Shown: piece by piece, positions 1-7,545 of the stretch
How positions within the stretch are numbered: position 1 is the stretch's first letter
Layout of the letters: the number at the start of each line of letters is the position of its first letter
Assembly (NCBI GenBank): GCA_938017675.1
Contig: CALIJB010000028.1
Location: 1-11,152 of the forward strand
Length of the DNA: 11,152 nucleotides
From: an uncultured Candidatus Saccharibacteria bacterium
Lineage (GTDB): Bacteria; Patescibacteriota; Saccharimonadia; Saccharimonadales; Saccharimonadaceae
Direction: 5' to 3'
The notes under the pieces: generated by a model
What the model saw: the letters and a program-made list of their open reading frames with translations, nothing else
Told to the model about the DNA's origin: nothing
Database searches by the model: none
Made by a program: the position numbers and the translations under genes

Positions 1-419
1 TTATCACCAAACCCGCGGGCAACCTGCAAACAGTAGTTTGAACCGATTGACGCCAACACTGAACAGAGTGCCAACCAGGCGTACGGTATCACGACAAATT
101 GCGTTACGACTACATAGACCGATGAAGCCAAAAGCGTACTATAAACCACCATTTGCAACGAATTGGTAATGACCGAAGCTTGCCGCTCTTTAACCCCTCG
201 TCCATCGATCAAGAATCGGAAAACTGCCATCTCCAGCGACAGCATGATAATTGGAGCTGTCAGTGAAACTATGACTGTTATTAAATCAACTACACCGAAC
301 TCGCCCGCCGCCAGGTAAGCGGTGTAAAGCGGCAGTAATAAAAAGCTAATAAACTGCGTCGATATCTTGCCCAGTGCTATGATAATGGTGTTTTTTATTA
401 GAGACGAGGTTTTGGACAT
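1..419 (-). CDS. Wzx-type polysaccharide flippase, N-terminal part (cut by window edge)
   Basis: The minus strand is open from an ATG at 419 to the left edge (139 codons plus 2 bases, no stop). The translation begins MSKTSSLIKNTIIIALGKIS and continues with long hydrophobic helices separated by short charged loops, including FLLLPLYTAYLAAGEFGVVD. This is the typical start of Wzx/MATE-like oligosaccharide flippases (polysaccharide biosynthesis protein family), which move undecaprenyl-linked repeat units across the membrane. About four membrane segments are visible; a full protein would have 12-14 and about 450-500 residues. The start lies one base after the stop of the pyruvyl transferase gene, so it is the next cistron of the operon. 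The fragment is 45.7% G+C (192 of 420 bases counted), clearly richer than the gene before it. The family is fairly certain, the transported glycan unknown. Confidence 0.85.
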   Translation of the reverse strand, partial: MSKTSSLIKNTIIIALGKISTQFISFLLLPLYTAYLAAGEFGVVDLITVIVSLTAPIIMLSLEMAVFRFLIDGRGVKERQASVITNSLQMVVYSTLLASSVYVVVTQFVVIPYAWLALCSVLASIGSNYCLQVARGFGD

Positions 420-420
420 T

Positions 421-1494
421 TTATTTTTTCACAAGTACCTTATCTAATTCGCTAAATTGCTTTTCAGCCAGTATTTTAAGCTTTGATATATCAACTACCT
501 GTATATTGTTAAAGTCAAGCTCATTAATATCAAAATTATCAATAGCCCTGATATCGACAATTGGACCAGGATATTTCATATCAGAAAGTATATTTATCGT
601 TTTATCACTGTAGGCTATTGGCAAAATTTTCTTGCCAAATACCATGCCTAATATATTGGCATGAAATCGCGATCCAGTTATAGTTTTGGCACTTCCCAGA
701 ACTTGCAGCGCTTCGCTTATATCACCCCTATATCTATATGTTTCAACTTTGTCCTTTATATCTTCCGGCAGTAGCGACATAATTGTAGCGCAGGCATTTT
801 CATCACCTTCTTTCTCGCAGAACGACATTAGCGTAACAGACGATTCATCATCTGCTAATAATTTTTTAATGATTTTAGCAATTGTTTCATTATATTTTTT
901 AGAGGTTTCGCTATCAAACTTTCTGGATGCATCAATCACAGATATTACATGATTATTACTCTCAGCGTCGCATTTATATTTGGAGACATCTAAAGTAAAT
1001 ACAACATCTGTCGCAAGTCTAACATTGTCCAAATCCTTTACTAGTTCATAGGAATAACTATCGCGCAAGCACACATCTTCTGCTCTACTAAAAATCGAAT
1101 GTACAATTTTGATAAATTCAGGTGAATTGTACGGCCCAATATTGGATCCTAAAATATAGTATGGCTTATCTAAGCTATCATAAAATTGCTTTTCTCGCCT
1201 CCAGGCGTCCAAATTATTGTTTTCAATAAATAATGAGCCTCCTATGTATACTAGTAGGTCACCTTTGTTTAGACCAAAAGGTATGGAGTATTTATAACCA
1301 AGAATATATTTAACTTTTCCTATTAACAAGCGGATATAATTGTCTCGAAATAATATATTCTTATTTTCTTTTATGTACCGCTTTTCCTTACATCCTAGGT
1401 AAAATTTATTTTTATATCTATCTAAAATAATTTTTATAAAGATATCGTCGCCCAGGTTAGTCGCCCCATAATATCGTAAATTTACAGTTTTCAT
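421..1494 (-). CDS. Polysaccharide pyruvyl transferase family protein
   Basis: A 357-residue protein of the polysaccharide pyruvyl transferase family (CsaB/WcaK/EpsI-like), which adds a ketal-linked pyruvate from phosphoenolpyruvate to a sugar and so puts a negative charge on the polymer. Visible family features are an N-terminal glycine-rich YYGATNLGDD (8-17), YIGGSLF (83-89), LGSNIGPY (115-122), CLRDSYSYELV (142-152), TDVVFTLD (162-169) and the C-terminal GSRFHANILGM (274-284). Length is normal for the family. The ATG at 1494 has only a weak upstream purine stretch and starts 9 bases after the GT2 stop, so translational coupling is likely. The gene is very AT-rich (the first three 60-base lines counted give 29% G+C). 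Which sugar is pyruvylated cannot be read from the sequence; a few family members have other activities. Confidence 0.85.
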   Translation of the reverse strand: MKTVNLRYYGATNLGDDIFIKIILDRYKNKFYLGCKEKRYIKENKNILFRDNYIRLLIGKVKYILGYKYSIPFGLNKGDLLVYIGGSLFIENNNLDAWRREKQFYDSLDKPYYILGSNIGPYNSPEFIKIVHSIFSRAEDVCLRDSYSYELVKDLDNVRLATDVVFTLDVSKYKCDAESNNHVISVIDASRKFDSETSKKYNETIAKIIKKLLADDESSVTLMSFCEKEGDENACATIMSLLPEDIKDKVETYRYRGDISEALQVLGSAKTITGSRFHANILGMVFGKKILPIAYSDKTINILSDMKYPGPIVDIRAIDNFDINELDFNNIQVVDISKLKILAEKQFSELDKVLVKK

Positions 1495-1503
1495 AATTAT
1501 AGC

Positions 1504-2481
1504 TTATACTTTCTTGCGTATTTTTAACTTTGATAAAAACATGGCTAGATTAATATTTATTATACTCAACATAGCCAAAAGTCTAAATTTTTTAGGTGCT
1601 TCTTTGTTTGTGGCTATATTAAATTTGTATTTATTTAATTCACCACAAGCTTCCTTGTACTGTTTGCGATATTTTAATCGATTTTCTCCTATTGACAACA
1701 ATATGAAGAATGCTTCCGCAAAATGGCGGAACTTGGCAGCTTTTATTATTCTGTCATTTTTCGTCTGCAGAGCATGAGACACTATCCCCCTCGTCGACAA
1801 AAATCCGTCCATTCTTCTTTTGGTAAAAGGTTTTGTCATTGCGCTGCCTGGAGTTATCCTGTAATAATAGAGATTTCTGTTTATAAATATTTCATTATCT
1901 ATTTTCTGCATTACTCTGTATATATAATCTAAGTCTTCGGCTATGGTTATCTTCGGATTAAATTTTATGGATTTAGCTATTTTGGAAGGTATGAGTTTTG
2001 CCCAAGGCGCATTGCTTGTGTTTTTCATATATAAACAATCTTTTATTGCTTCTTCTCTGTTAAAATAGATACTTTTGCCATTTCCGTATTTTTGACCAAG
2101 ATTATCCCAGCATTTTGTTGATGAGCAAGCTACAAGAGTAGTGGTCTTGTCGTCGCTTGGCATTTCTTCCGTCATAAGCTCTATCATCTTGGCATCTATT
2201 GCATCATCACCATCTACAAACATTACATAATCACCCTTTGCGCATGCAAGACCTTTGTTTCTGGCAGACGACACTCCGCTGTTATCCTGTTGAATAACCT
2301 TAATTCTGTCATCTTCCTTTGCATAATGTTGGCAAATATTATTACTGTCGTCAGTAGACCCATCGTCGACAAGTATAATTTCCAGATCCTTGTAGCTTTG
2401 GCTTATTACTGATTCTATGCATTTAGAAATATAATTTTCGATATTATATACAGGAATTATTATTGATACTATTTTATTCAC
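1504..2481 (-). CDS. GT2 family glycosyltransferase
   Basis: A 325-residue family 2 (GT-A fold) glycosyltransferase that would add one sugar from a nucleotide-sugar donor to the growing lipid-linked unit at the cytoplasmic face of the membrane. It starts with VSIIIPVYN (5-13). It has the nucleotide-binding DDGSTD (39-44), NSGVSSARNKG (67-77), the metal-binding FVDGDD (88-93), the acceptor-side NAPWAKL (157-163) and a catalytic-base ED pair (182-183) in AEDLDY. The C-terminal third is basic and partly hydrophobic (LLAMLSININLAMF), consistent with membrane association. The start is GTG at 2481 and overlaps the TGA of the polymerase gene as GTGA, a classic coupled start. It resembles EpsE/EpsJ-type enzymes of exopolysaccharide loci. 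Donor and linkage are not predictable. Confidence 0.9.
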   Translation of the reverse strand: MNKIVSIIIPVYNIENYISKCIESVISQSYKDLEIILVDDGSTDDSNNICQHYAKEDDRIKVIQQDNSGVSSARNKGLACAKGDYVMFVDGDDAIDAKMIELMTEEMPSDDKTTTLVACSSTKCWDNLGQKYGNGKSIYFNREEAIKDCLYMKNTSNAPWAKLIPSKIAKSIKFNPKITIAEDLDYIYRVMQKIDNEIFINRNLYYYRITPGSAMTKPFTKRRMDGFLSTRGIVSHALQTKNDRIIKAAKFRHFAEAFFILLSIGENRLKYRKQYKEACGELNKYKFNIATNKEAPKKFRLLAMLSIININLAMFLSKLKIRKKV

Positions 2482-3830
2482 GATATACTTCTTTCCCTGC
2501 GTTTTATATATAGTGTTGTTGCTACTACAAAAAACAAGACTGGTATAATTGAATAATATGAATAAAATACAGTTAAAGTAAGTGTAGGAATTATGAACAG
2601 CAGAAATGGCACTATAGATAATATTCTAGCTCTAGTCCTCTCGATTGAATGAAACACTTGCTTATAACAAATAAATATAAATATTAACAATATTACAAAA
2701 CCCAACATACCCCATGCTACCAATACCTCTAATACTGAGTTATGCACCATAAGCAACTTCTCTCCAGTTATCGCAGACGCTCTCGGCGGATAATTTATTA
2801 GCCCTATGCCAAATAACGTTCTACCCGTATCTGATATTAATAAATGAGAATATCTATCATATAAAATAAGTCTGCCATTACTAATATCGGATTCGGAAAA
2901 ACGATCAGAATATGTACTATATATATAATTTCCTATGTCTGTAGATGAAACTATAAGTACTACGCTTAAAGCCAAAAAAGGCAGTGTTATAATATATTTA
3001 ATGCGCTTTTTACTACTAGCAGATACCCAAAAAAATACTAGCATAACGCATAATGACATAAGAAATCCCCTAGATGCTGTCGCCAATCCACAAATCAACA
3101 AACCGCAAACTATAATTATAGGTAGAGCACGCTTCTTAAATGTTTTTAACATAGTGCACAGTCCCATGATTGCAACGATTATATATATTCCAAGGTAGTT
3201 TGGATCCTGCCATAAAATGTCGTTATGGTCATATGATTGTAAAACAACAGGAGATCCTAGACGTGTATCGCCATTAGAAAATCCGCCCACGTTTAGCTGC
3301 AATATTGACATATTAACAGCTAAGGCTATTGTAGATATAGACCAAAAAATTAGTGCAGTTTTTACAAACTCGGTATCATCTTTATATTTACACGATATTA
3401 AATAAATATTAATCAGACACGCAATAAGACCCATCATGGTAATATAACTTGAAAATGTGTAGTGTACTACTAAAATTTCGCGTATAGCCACGTAAGATAC
3501 AGCAAATATAAAAGCTATGTCTATTTGTCTAACTTTTAGAGTAAATCTCTCCTTAGAAGTAAGCCAGCTCAACAGTGTGAAAGCTAACATTATTGCATGT
3601 AAGTAGTATAGTATCATACTGTTTGATATAGGAATTAGCGATAGATATAATAAACATCTGTACCGATCATTAAGAATACAAAAAGATACTGTATATATAA
3701 TTACTATTATTATTGGAGATAAATTAACTATGGAAAGACTATTGAATACAGAGGATAATACACAAATAAAGAACAATACTAGAAACAGAAAGGATCTCTT
3801 ATTTATATTTTTATACATCAATACACTCAC
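2478..3830 (-). CDS. Wzy-type O-antigen/exopolysaccharide polymerase (O-antigen ligase fold)
   Basis: A 450-residue integral membrane protein with about 10-12 hydrophobic helices. The large outer loop and flanking motifs fit the Wzy_C/O-antigen ligase family: TASRGFLM (251-258), NGRLILYDRY (319-328), GIGLINYP (341-348) and HNSVLEVLVAWGMLG (363-377). Such proteins join flipped repeat units outside the membrane (polymerase) or transfer the chain to an acceptor (ligase). In a locus with a flippase, Wzz and an initiating transferase, polymerase is the better reading. Two starts are possible: GTG at 3830, overlapping the preceding gene by 20 bases, and ATG at 3818, overlapping its TAA by 8 bases; a GGG just before the GTG is the only Shine-Dalgarno hint. 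Base composition is extreme (13-17 G+C per 60 bases in sampled lines). Low conservation is normal for Wzy, so the call rests on topology, motifs and context. Confidence 0.85.
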   Translation of the reverse strand: MSVLMYKNINKRSFLFLVLFFICVLSSVFNSLSIVNLSPIIIVIIYTVSFCILNDRYRCLLYLSLIPISNSMILYYLHAIMLAFTLLSWLTSKERFTLKVRQIDIAFIFAVSYVAIREILVVHYTFSSYITMMGLIACLINIYLISCKYKDDTEFVKTALIFWSISTIALAVNMSILQLNVGGFSNGDTRLGSPVVLQSYDHNDILWQDPNYLGIYIIVAIMGLCTMLKTFKKRALPIIIVCGLLICGLATASRGFLMSLCVMLVFFWVSASSKKRIKYIITLPFLALSVVLIVSSTDIGNYIYSTYSDRFSESDISNGRLILYDRYSHLLISDTGRTLFGIGLINYPPRASAITGEKLLMVHNSVLEVLVAWGMLGFVILLIFIFICYKQVFHSIERTRARILSIVPFLLFIIPTLTLTVFYSYYSIIPVLFFVVATTLYIKRRERSIS

Positions 3831-6057
3831 GCCCTATCTGATTAATGTAATAATCTTTAATTTTAACAGCTTCAGAATGTGAGTCATATCCTGATAGTCG
3901 TAAATCCTCAGAAGTATTACGTCTAGTGTATTTCTTAAAACTTAATATTGCTTCTACCCATCCTTTTGTCTTTAATTTTAGACTAATAAATCTACAATTA
4001 CCCGTTATATTTAAATCTGTTGTAACTACATCCGAAAACACACAAGGTAGTCCAGATGCTTGCGCTTCGATAGATACTACAGGCAGCCCTTCGTATCTTG
4101 ACGGCATGACGAACACGTCCATAGCTTGCATGATGTCGTGTATGTCATCGCGGACTCCTGTCATTATAACGCTTTTTGAAATTCCCAAATCAGATACCTG
4201 TTTTTCTATGATTGCTTTGTTTTCTCCGTCTCCAACAAGTAGAAGCTTTGCCGAAGGTTCCTCTTTCAATAATTCATTAAATATAGATATGAGGAATTCA
4301 TGATTTTTTGGATAATTAAATCTTCCAACATGCCCAATAACAAAACTATCAGCTGGCAATGAAAACTCTTTTCGTATTTTTTTCCGCGTCTTTTCGTTGA
4401 ATGTGAATTTTGAAGTGTCGATTGCATTATTTATAACAATTCCGTCTTTTGCAGCTCGTTTACCAAACATAAACTCCATAGCCTCATCTGAACACCCAAA
4501 AAAATCTGTAGCATACATTGGAATTAAATGCTTTGTCATATTTCGTATAGGTTTTTTAAGATCGCTGTCAAAATTACTTGTATGACTGTGAGCTATACGA
4601 GTACTAATATTTGCTTTTTTTGCAGCCGCTAAAGGAAGTGCAGACAACGAGTCAAGATGCGAATGAACTATAGAATACTCTGGATGATTGACAAAAAAGT
4701 CACAAGCCTTTTTATTATATTCTATCAGGTGGGCAAATGAAATGGATGGTAAATGATATATTCGGCCGCCCATAGATCTAATCTCATTATCGTAATCTCC
4801 TTCTTTATCTCTATGAACAAGGAAATCAAACTGTATCTTTGATCGGTCTATCGCGCGATAATAGTTCATTAACATAGTCTCTAAACCTGCCCGATTCATA
4901 GAGGTAACCACATGAAGTATCCGAAGAGGTTCTTGCATAAATTTGCCGTAAATCTTCAATGTTTTATTTTGTGCATAAGACAATTCATAATTACACGCAG
5001 ATTTGAAAGATTCTTTACTCAAAGATTCTCTAAGCGACCTGTTTTCTATTATTTTTTTTACACATCTCGCGAATTCATCTTCATTAAATCCAACCACAAA
5101 CCCATTCACGCCGTCCTCCACTAACTCGGCTGCTCCGCGGCATTTGGTAGTGACTATTGGTAGGCCAGCAAACATTGCTTCGATCAGATGGACAGGCAGA
5201 CCTTCTCGGTGACTAGCCGATACAGACAGGTCGGACATTTGTAGTAATTGCGGAATGTCAGAACGGTAGCCTAAAAAGTGCACATTCTTAGCTATGCCTA
5301 GTTTATCGGCAAGTTTTTTATGGTAGCCATTTAGATTATCTTTGCCAGCCAGCAGTAAGTGTACTGATTTATCTTCTTTATTGATTTCGTGTAGCACATG
5401 TAGTAGTAGGGTTTGATTTTTATTTTTATTTAATTCTGCTGGATAAATCATCACGAAGTCGTCCTTTTTAAGACCGAGTGATTTGCGAAGTTCTAGCTTT
5501 TGCTTGGCAGTTAGCTTCGGCTTGAAACGCTTCGGATCAACACCCACGCCTGGCATGTATATAACATTTGTCTTGAATTGTTTTTTAGCGCGATGGTAAT
5601 CCTCTTTATTGATAGTAATAAGCGTGTCCGTATGGCGAGCCATCAGGCGCTCAACTGGATAATAGATTAGCCAATTTAACAGAGGTGCGCCTTTGAAAAA
5701 GTGAAAACCGTGGGCTGTATAGATAATTTTAGTACCGTTTTTACGAGCCTTTTTGGCAGCCAGTCGCGTTACCACGCTGCCCATAGGCGTGTGAGTGTGA
5801 ATGATGTCGTAGTTTTCTTGGTTGATAATCTTTTTCAACTGTATGTAAGCGGTAATATTACTCAGCCTGAACGGGCTTCGTGTGAATGGTACAACAAATG
5901 ACTTATCACAATCCAGAATTTCTTCCTCGCCCATCGACGCGTAATGAACTTCCCAGCCCTTCTCGCTCATCATGCGCATAAACGGGCGGTTAAACTTTTG
6001 GAAACTAGCAACGTGCGATGTAAAAAGAATCTTCTTAGTTTTCTTATGACTACTCAT
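3811..6057 (-). CDS. Tandem GT4-GT4 glycosyltransferase (EpsD-like + EpsF-like fusion)
   Basis: A 748-residue protein about twice the usual GT4 length, containing two complete GT-B glycosyltransferases. Unit 1 (about 1-373) has KILFTSHVASF (9-19), YDIIHTHTPMGSVVTRLAAK (83-102), YTAHGFHFFKGAP (113-125), PGVGVD (169-174) and the donor-binding EGLPVHLIE (285-293); it resembles EpsD of the Bacillus eps operon. Unit 2 (about 374-748) begins MQEPLRILHVVTSMNRAGLE, has FDFLVHRDKEGDYDNEI (410-426), SIVHSH (462-467), HVGRF (576-580) and a second EGLPVVSIE (656-664); it resembles EpsF. Both EX7E motifs are intact, so both units may be active and add two successive sugars. No stop or frameshift lies between them, and Met374 (codon at 4938) lacks a good ribosome site, so a true fusion is favoured. 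The ATG at 6057 follows the sugar transferase stop by 10 bases. The first 960 bases have ordinary composition; the rest is AT-rich. Confidence 0.9.
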   Translation of the reverse strand: MSSHKKTKKILFTSHVASFQKFNRPFMRMMSEKGWEVHYASMGEEEILDCDKSFVVPFTRSPFRLSNITAYIQLKKIINQENYDIIHTHTPMGSVVTRLAAKKARKNGTKIIYTAHGFHFFKGAPLLNWLIYYPVERLMARHTDTLITINKEDYHRAKKQFKTNVIYMPGVGVDPKRFKPKLTAKQKLELRKSLGLKKDDFVMIYPAELNKNKNQTLLLHVLHEINKEDKSVHLLLAGKDNLNGYHKKLADKLGIAKNVHFLGYRSDIPQLLQMSDLSVSASHREGLPVHLIEAMFAGLPIVTTKCRGAAELVEDGVNGFVVGFNEDEFARCVKKIIENRSLRESLSKESFKSACNYELSYAQNKTLKIYGKFMQEPLRILHVVTSMNRAGLETMLMNYYRAIDRSKIQFDFLVHRDKEGDYDNEIRSMGGRIYHLPSISFAHLIEYNKKACDFFVNHPEYSIVHSHLDSLSALPLAAAKKANISTRIAHSHTSNFDSDLKKPIRNMTKHLIPMYATDFFGCSDEAMEFMFGKRAAKDGIVINNAIDTSKFTFNEKTRKKIRKEFSLPADSFVIGHVGRFNYPKNHEFLISIFNELLKEEPSAKLLLVGDGENKAIIEKQVSDLGISKSVIMTGVRDDIHDIMQAMDVFVMPSRYEGLPVVSIEAQASGLPCVFSDVVTTDLNITGNCRFISLKLKTKGWVEAILSFKKYTRRNTSEDLRLSGYDSHSEAVKIKDYYINQIGRECIDV

Positions 6058-6067
6058 ATTAATTTAT

Positions 6068-6694
6068 CTATCGTTTTTTCCTTGGTTTATTCTGTTTTTT
6101 CAGCTCCTGCAACTCTTCGTGTATGCCGCTCTTACCCAAAGTATTCGATTCTTTGTCAAAAAGCGTTTTGATAGTTACAAATATAATTTTAACATCGTTT
6201 AGTAAAGTAACGTTATCGACATAGTCCAAATCGTGAGCGATTTTTTGTTGAATTGATATGCTATTACGACCGTAAGCTTGCGCTCTGCCTGTAATTCCCG
6301 GACGAACGTTGTTTCGGCGGCGCTGGTTGCTATTCATATTCTCGTAATAATCAGTAATCCAAGGGCGCGGACCGATGAAGGACATGTCGCCTTTTATTAT
6401 GTTAATAAGCTGCGGTATTTCATCCAAAGAGGTAGCGCGAATCACTTTACCTACCCTGGTCAGAGAATCTGATTTTGAAGTGTCGTGTACATCGTTGTCG
6501 GCAGGCATGCTGCGGAATTTATATAGGGTAAATGGCTCGCCGTCTTTACCGGTACGCTTTTGTCTGAATAGGATTGGGCCGCGCGAATCAAGTTTGATAC
6601 AGCCAGCGACGATAATGAAAATTATTGCAGTAAATGGAAACAGGATTAGTGCGCCTGATACATCCGCTAGGCGCTTTCCGTATTTTTGATACAT
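6068..6694 (-). CDS. Initiating phosphoglycosyl transferase (monotopic, PglC-like sugar transferase)
   Basis: A 208-residue bacterial sugar transferase (Bac_transf family) of the small monotopic type. It moves a sugar-1-phosphate from a UDP-sugar onto undecaprenyl phosphate, the first committed step of repeat-unit assembly. The N-terminus MYQKYGKRLAD leads into one hydrophobic re-entrant segment (about 13-34), followed by GPILFRQKRTG (39-49) and PFTLYKFRSM (54-63). The catalytic Asp-Glu pair is D91-E92 in TSLDEIPQLINIIKGDMSFI, followed by GPRP (108-111) and RPGITGRAQ (131-139). The C-terminus is strongly basic. Length matches PglC/EpsL rather than the longer five-helix WbaP type. ATG at 6694 has an AAGGAAA site upstream and lies 23 bases after the Wzz stop. 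Sugar specificity cannot be told. Confidence 0.92.
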   Translation of the reverse strand: MYQKYGKRLADVSGALILFPFTAIIFIIVAGCIKLDSRGPILFRQKRTGKDGEPFTLYKFRSMPADNDVHDTSKSDSLTRVGKVIRATSLDEIPQLINIIKGDMSFIGPRPWITDYYENMNSNQRRRNNVRPGITGRAQAYGRNSISIQQKIAHDLDYVDNVTLLNDVKIIFVTIKTLFDKESNTLGKSGIHEELQELKKQNKPRKKR

Positions 6695-6717
6695 TGTTTC
6701 GGTTTCCTTAGTGTTGT

Positions 6718-7341
6718 TTAATTATATTTTGCAATCTTTGGTTTCGTCTGAGCGGTCAACTGTGATTTTCTGTAGTCATAGATGAAGAACAGCACGATTA
6801 CGGTCAGTGCTACCGAGGCAGCGGTGACTAAGCCGATTTGCTGCAGCGGCTTGATGTTTGACGGACCATTTGGCGTGTCAGCCGAGTCGACGACGCTGAT
6901 TTTAACAGAACTGTTACCGTAAAGCGATTTGGACTGCTTTTCAAATTCTTGTATGGCTGATTCTAAAAGCGCTTTGCTAGTTTTTGGATTAGAGGTGCTC
7001 ATTGATACGTTAATGATATCGGTGTTTTTAACGTTTTCCGCCGTAGTATTGCCAGATAGGGTTTTATAATCTTCCGAATAATCGTTATTTGTAATAACCG
7101 GATCAAGTACACGGCGCGACGTGAATAATTTTACATAGTTATTGAGAGTCACTGAACCCTGATTACTGCTCGAATGGTCGGCGCCAACCAGCAGGATAGT
7201 CGCTGAGCTTTTGTACTGTGGCTGCTGGATAAAATAAGTATAGGTAATGCTGATAATTGCGCCAATCATAGCAGCGATAGTGATGGTTAGCCATCTTTTG
7301 GCATAAAAGCGCAATAAATCGTAAAGATTAATCTCTTCCAT
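6718..7341 (-). CDS. Wzz-type chain-length determinant (polysaccharide co-polymerase), no kinase domain
   Basis: A 207-residue Wzz/PCP protein and the first gene of the exopolysaccharide operon. It has two membrane helices (about 16-38 and 168-188) enclosing an outer domain, and the proline-rich motif ADTPNGPSNIKP (154-165) just before the second helix, which is characteristic of Wzz/CapA/EpsA co-polymerases. Such proteins set polymer length together with Wzy. The cytoplasmic tail is short and basic (RKSQLTAQTKPKIAKYN) with no Walker motif, so there is no attached tyrosine kinase, and no partner kinase or phosphatase gene lies in this window. The ATG at 7341 has an AAGGGAG site a few bases upstream, and an upstream promoter is visible. 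Confidence 0.88.
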   Translation of the reverse strand: MEEINLYDLLRFYAKRWLTITIAAMIGAIISITYTYFIQQPQYKSSATILLVGADHSSSNQGSVTLNNYVKLFTSRRVLDPVITNNDYSEDYKTLSGNTTAENVKNTDIINVSMSTSNPKTSKALLESAIQEFEKQSKSLYGNSSVKISVVDSADTPNGPSNIKPLQQIGLVTAASVALTVIVLFFIYDYRKSQLTAQTKPKIAKYN

Positions 7342-7381
7342 AGAGCTCCCTTGAAGTTATTTGCAATGTATTACTCTTTCT

Positions 7382-7410
7382 ATTGTAGCATAAATTTCTC
7401 TTTTTGTAAA
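7382..7410 (-). promoter_or_regulatory. Promoter of the exopolysaccharide operon
   Basis: Read on the minus strand there is a TTTACA -35 box (7410-7405), a spacer of exactly 17 bases and a TACAAT -10 box (7387-7382) preceded by TGC, giving an extended -10. The predicted start is near 7375, leaving a 5' leader of about 34 bases before the Wzz ATG at 7341. No other promoter of this quality was noticed in the operon, so the whole cluster is probably one transcript. Seen in sequence; activity is inferred. Confidence 0.7.
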
Positions 7411-7431
7411 TATTATCGTGGGATAGTGCTA

Positions 7432-7479
7432 AGGCTTTTATAATTATAAGCCATACCTAGATTAGATAGGCCTTTATAA
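7432..7479. repeat. 12-bp near-identical direct repeat in the divergent intergenic region
   Basis: AGGCTTTTATAA (7432-7443) recurs as AGGCCTTTATAA (7468-7479), 11 of 12 bases identical, start-to-start distance 36 bases. The first copy is part of GGCTT...AAGCC (7433-7452), an imperfect inverted repeat around the palindrome ATAATTAT. Between the copies is CCTA...TAGG. The repeats lie between the two divergent promoters, where a shared regulator could bind. Chance similarity is possible in AT-rich DNA. Confidence 0.45.
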
Positions 7480-7503
7480 CGCTTATGCTTGTTACGCTTA
7501 TGC
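7480..7503 (+). repeat. 9-bp direct repeat flanking the -35 box of the LysM-like gene promoter
   Basis: CGCTTATGC occurs at 7480-7488 and again at 7495-7503, separated by exactly TTGTTA (7489-7494), the -35 box of the promoter proposed for the gene starting at 7546. The copies are identical and 15 bases apart, start to start. This arrangement resembles tandem operator half-sites for a repressor or activator touching the -35 region, but no regulator is identified. Confidence 0.5.
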
Positions 7504-7518
7504 AAAGTTTGCTATTAT
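7489..7518 (+). promoter_or_regulatory. Promoter of the LysM-like protein gene
   Basis: TTGTTA (7489-7494), an 18-base spacer and TATTAT (7513-7518), preceded by TGC (extended -10). Predicted start near 7525, giving a leader of about 20 bases with the AAGGAGG ribosome site at 7533-7539 and the ATG at 7546. An upstream TTG that would lengthen the reading frame lies inside this -35 box, which argues against that longer start. Confidence 0.55.
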
Positions 7519-7545
7519 TTCTGTAGGGCGCTAAGGAGGGTGCTT

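Larger units (their letters stand above)
420..5100. other. AT-rich glycan-specificity cassette inside the exopolysaccharide operon
   Basis: Counting bases by hand, 1-420 is 45.7% G+C. Six sampled 60-base lines between 421 and 3720 average 27%, 4921-5100 is 32%, 5101-5280 is 52%, and a line at 6481 is 50%. The AT-rich block covers the pyruvyl transferase, GT2, polymerase, second GT4 unit and the last 50 or so codons of the first GT4 unit, ending abruptly at the flippase start. Such composition steps are common where glycan-specific genes have been exchanged. No repeats, integrase or insertion sequence were seen at the edges. Confidence 0.6.

Noticed and set aside
4936..4938. Separate start for the second GT4 unit at Met374
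   Set aside because: No Shine-Dalgarno sequence precedes it and the frame is continuous with unit 1, so a fused product is favoured; an internal start remains a minor possibility.
7439..7444. Plus-strand TATAAT as the main promoter of the LysM-like gene
   Set aside because: No acceptable -35 box at 16-18 bases upstream (TCGTGG); the TTGTTA/TATTAT pair nearer the gene is better, although a second start here cannot be excluded.
7489..7545. Upstream TTG start adding 19 residues to the LysM-like protein
   Set aside because: It lies inside the probable -35 box and has no ribosome site, while ATG 7546 has AAGGAGG directly upstream.
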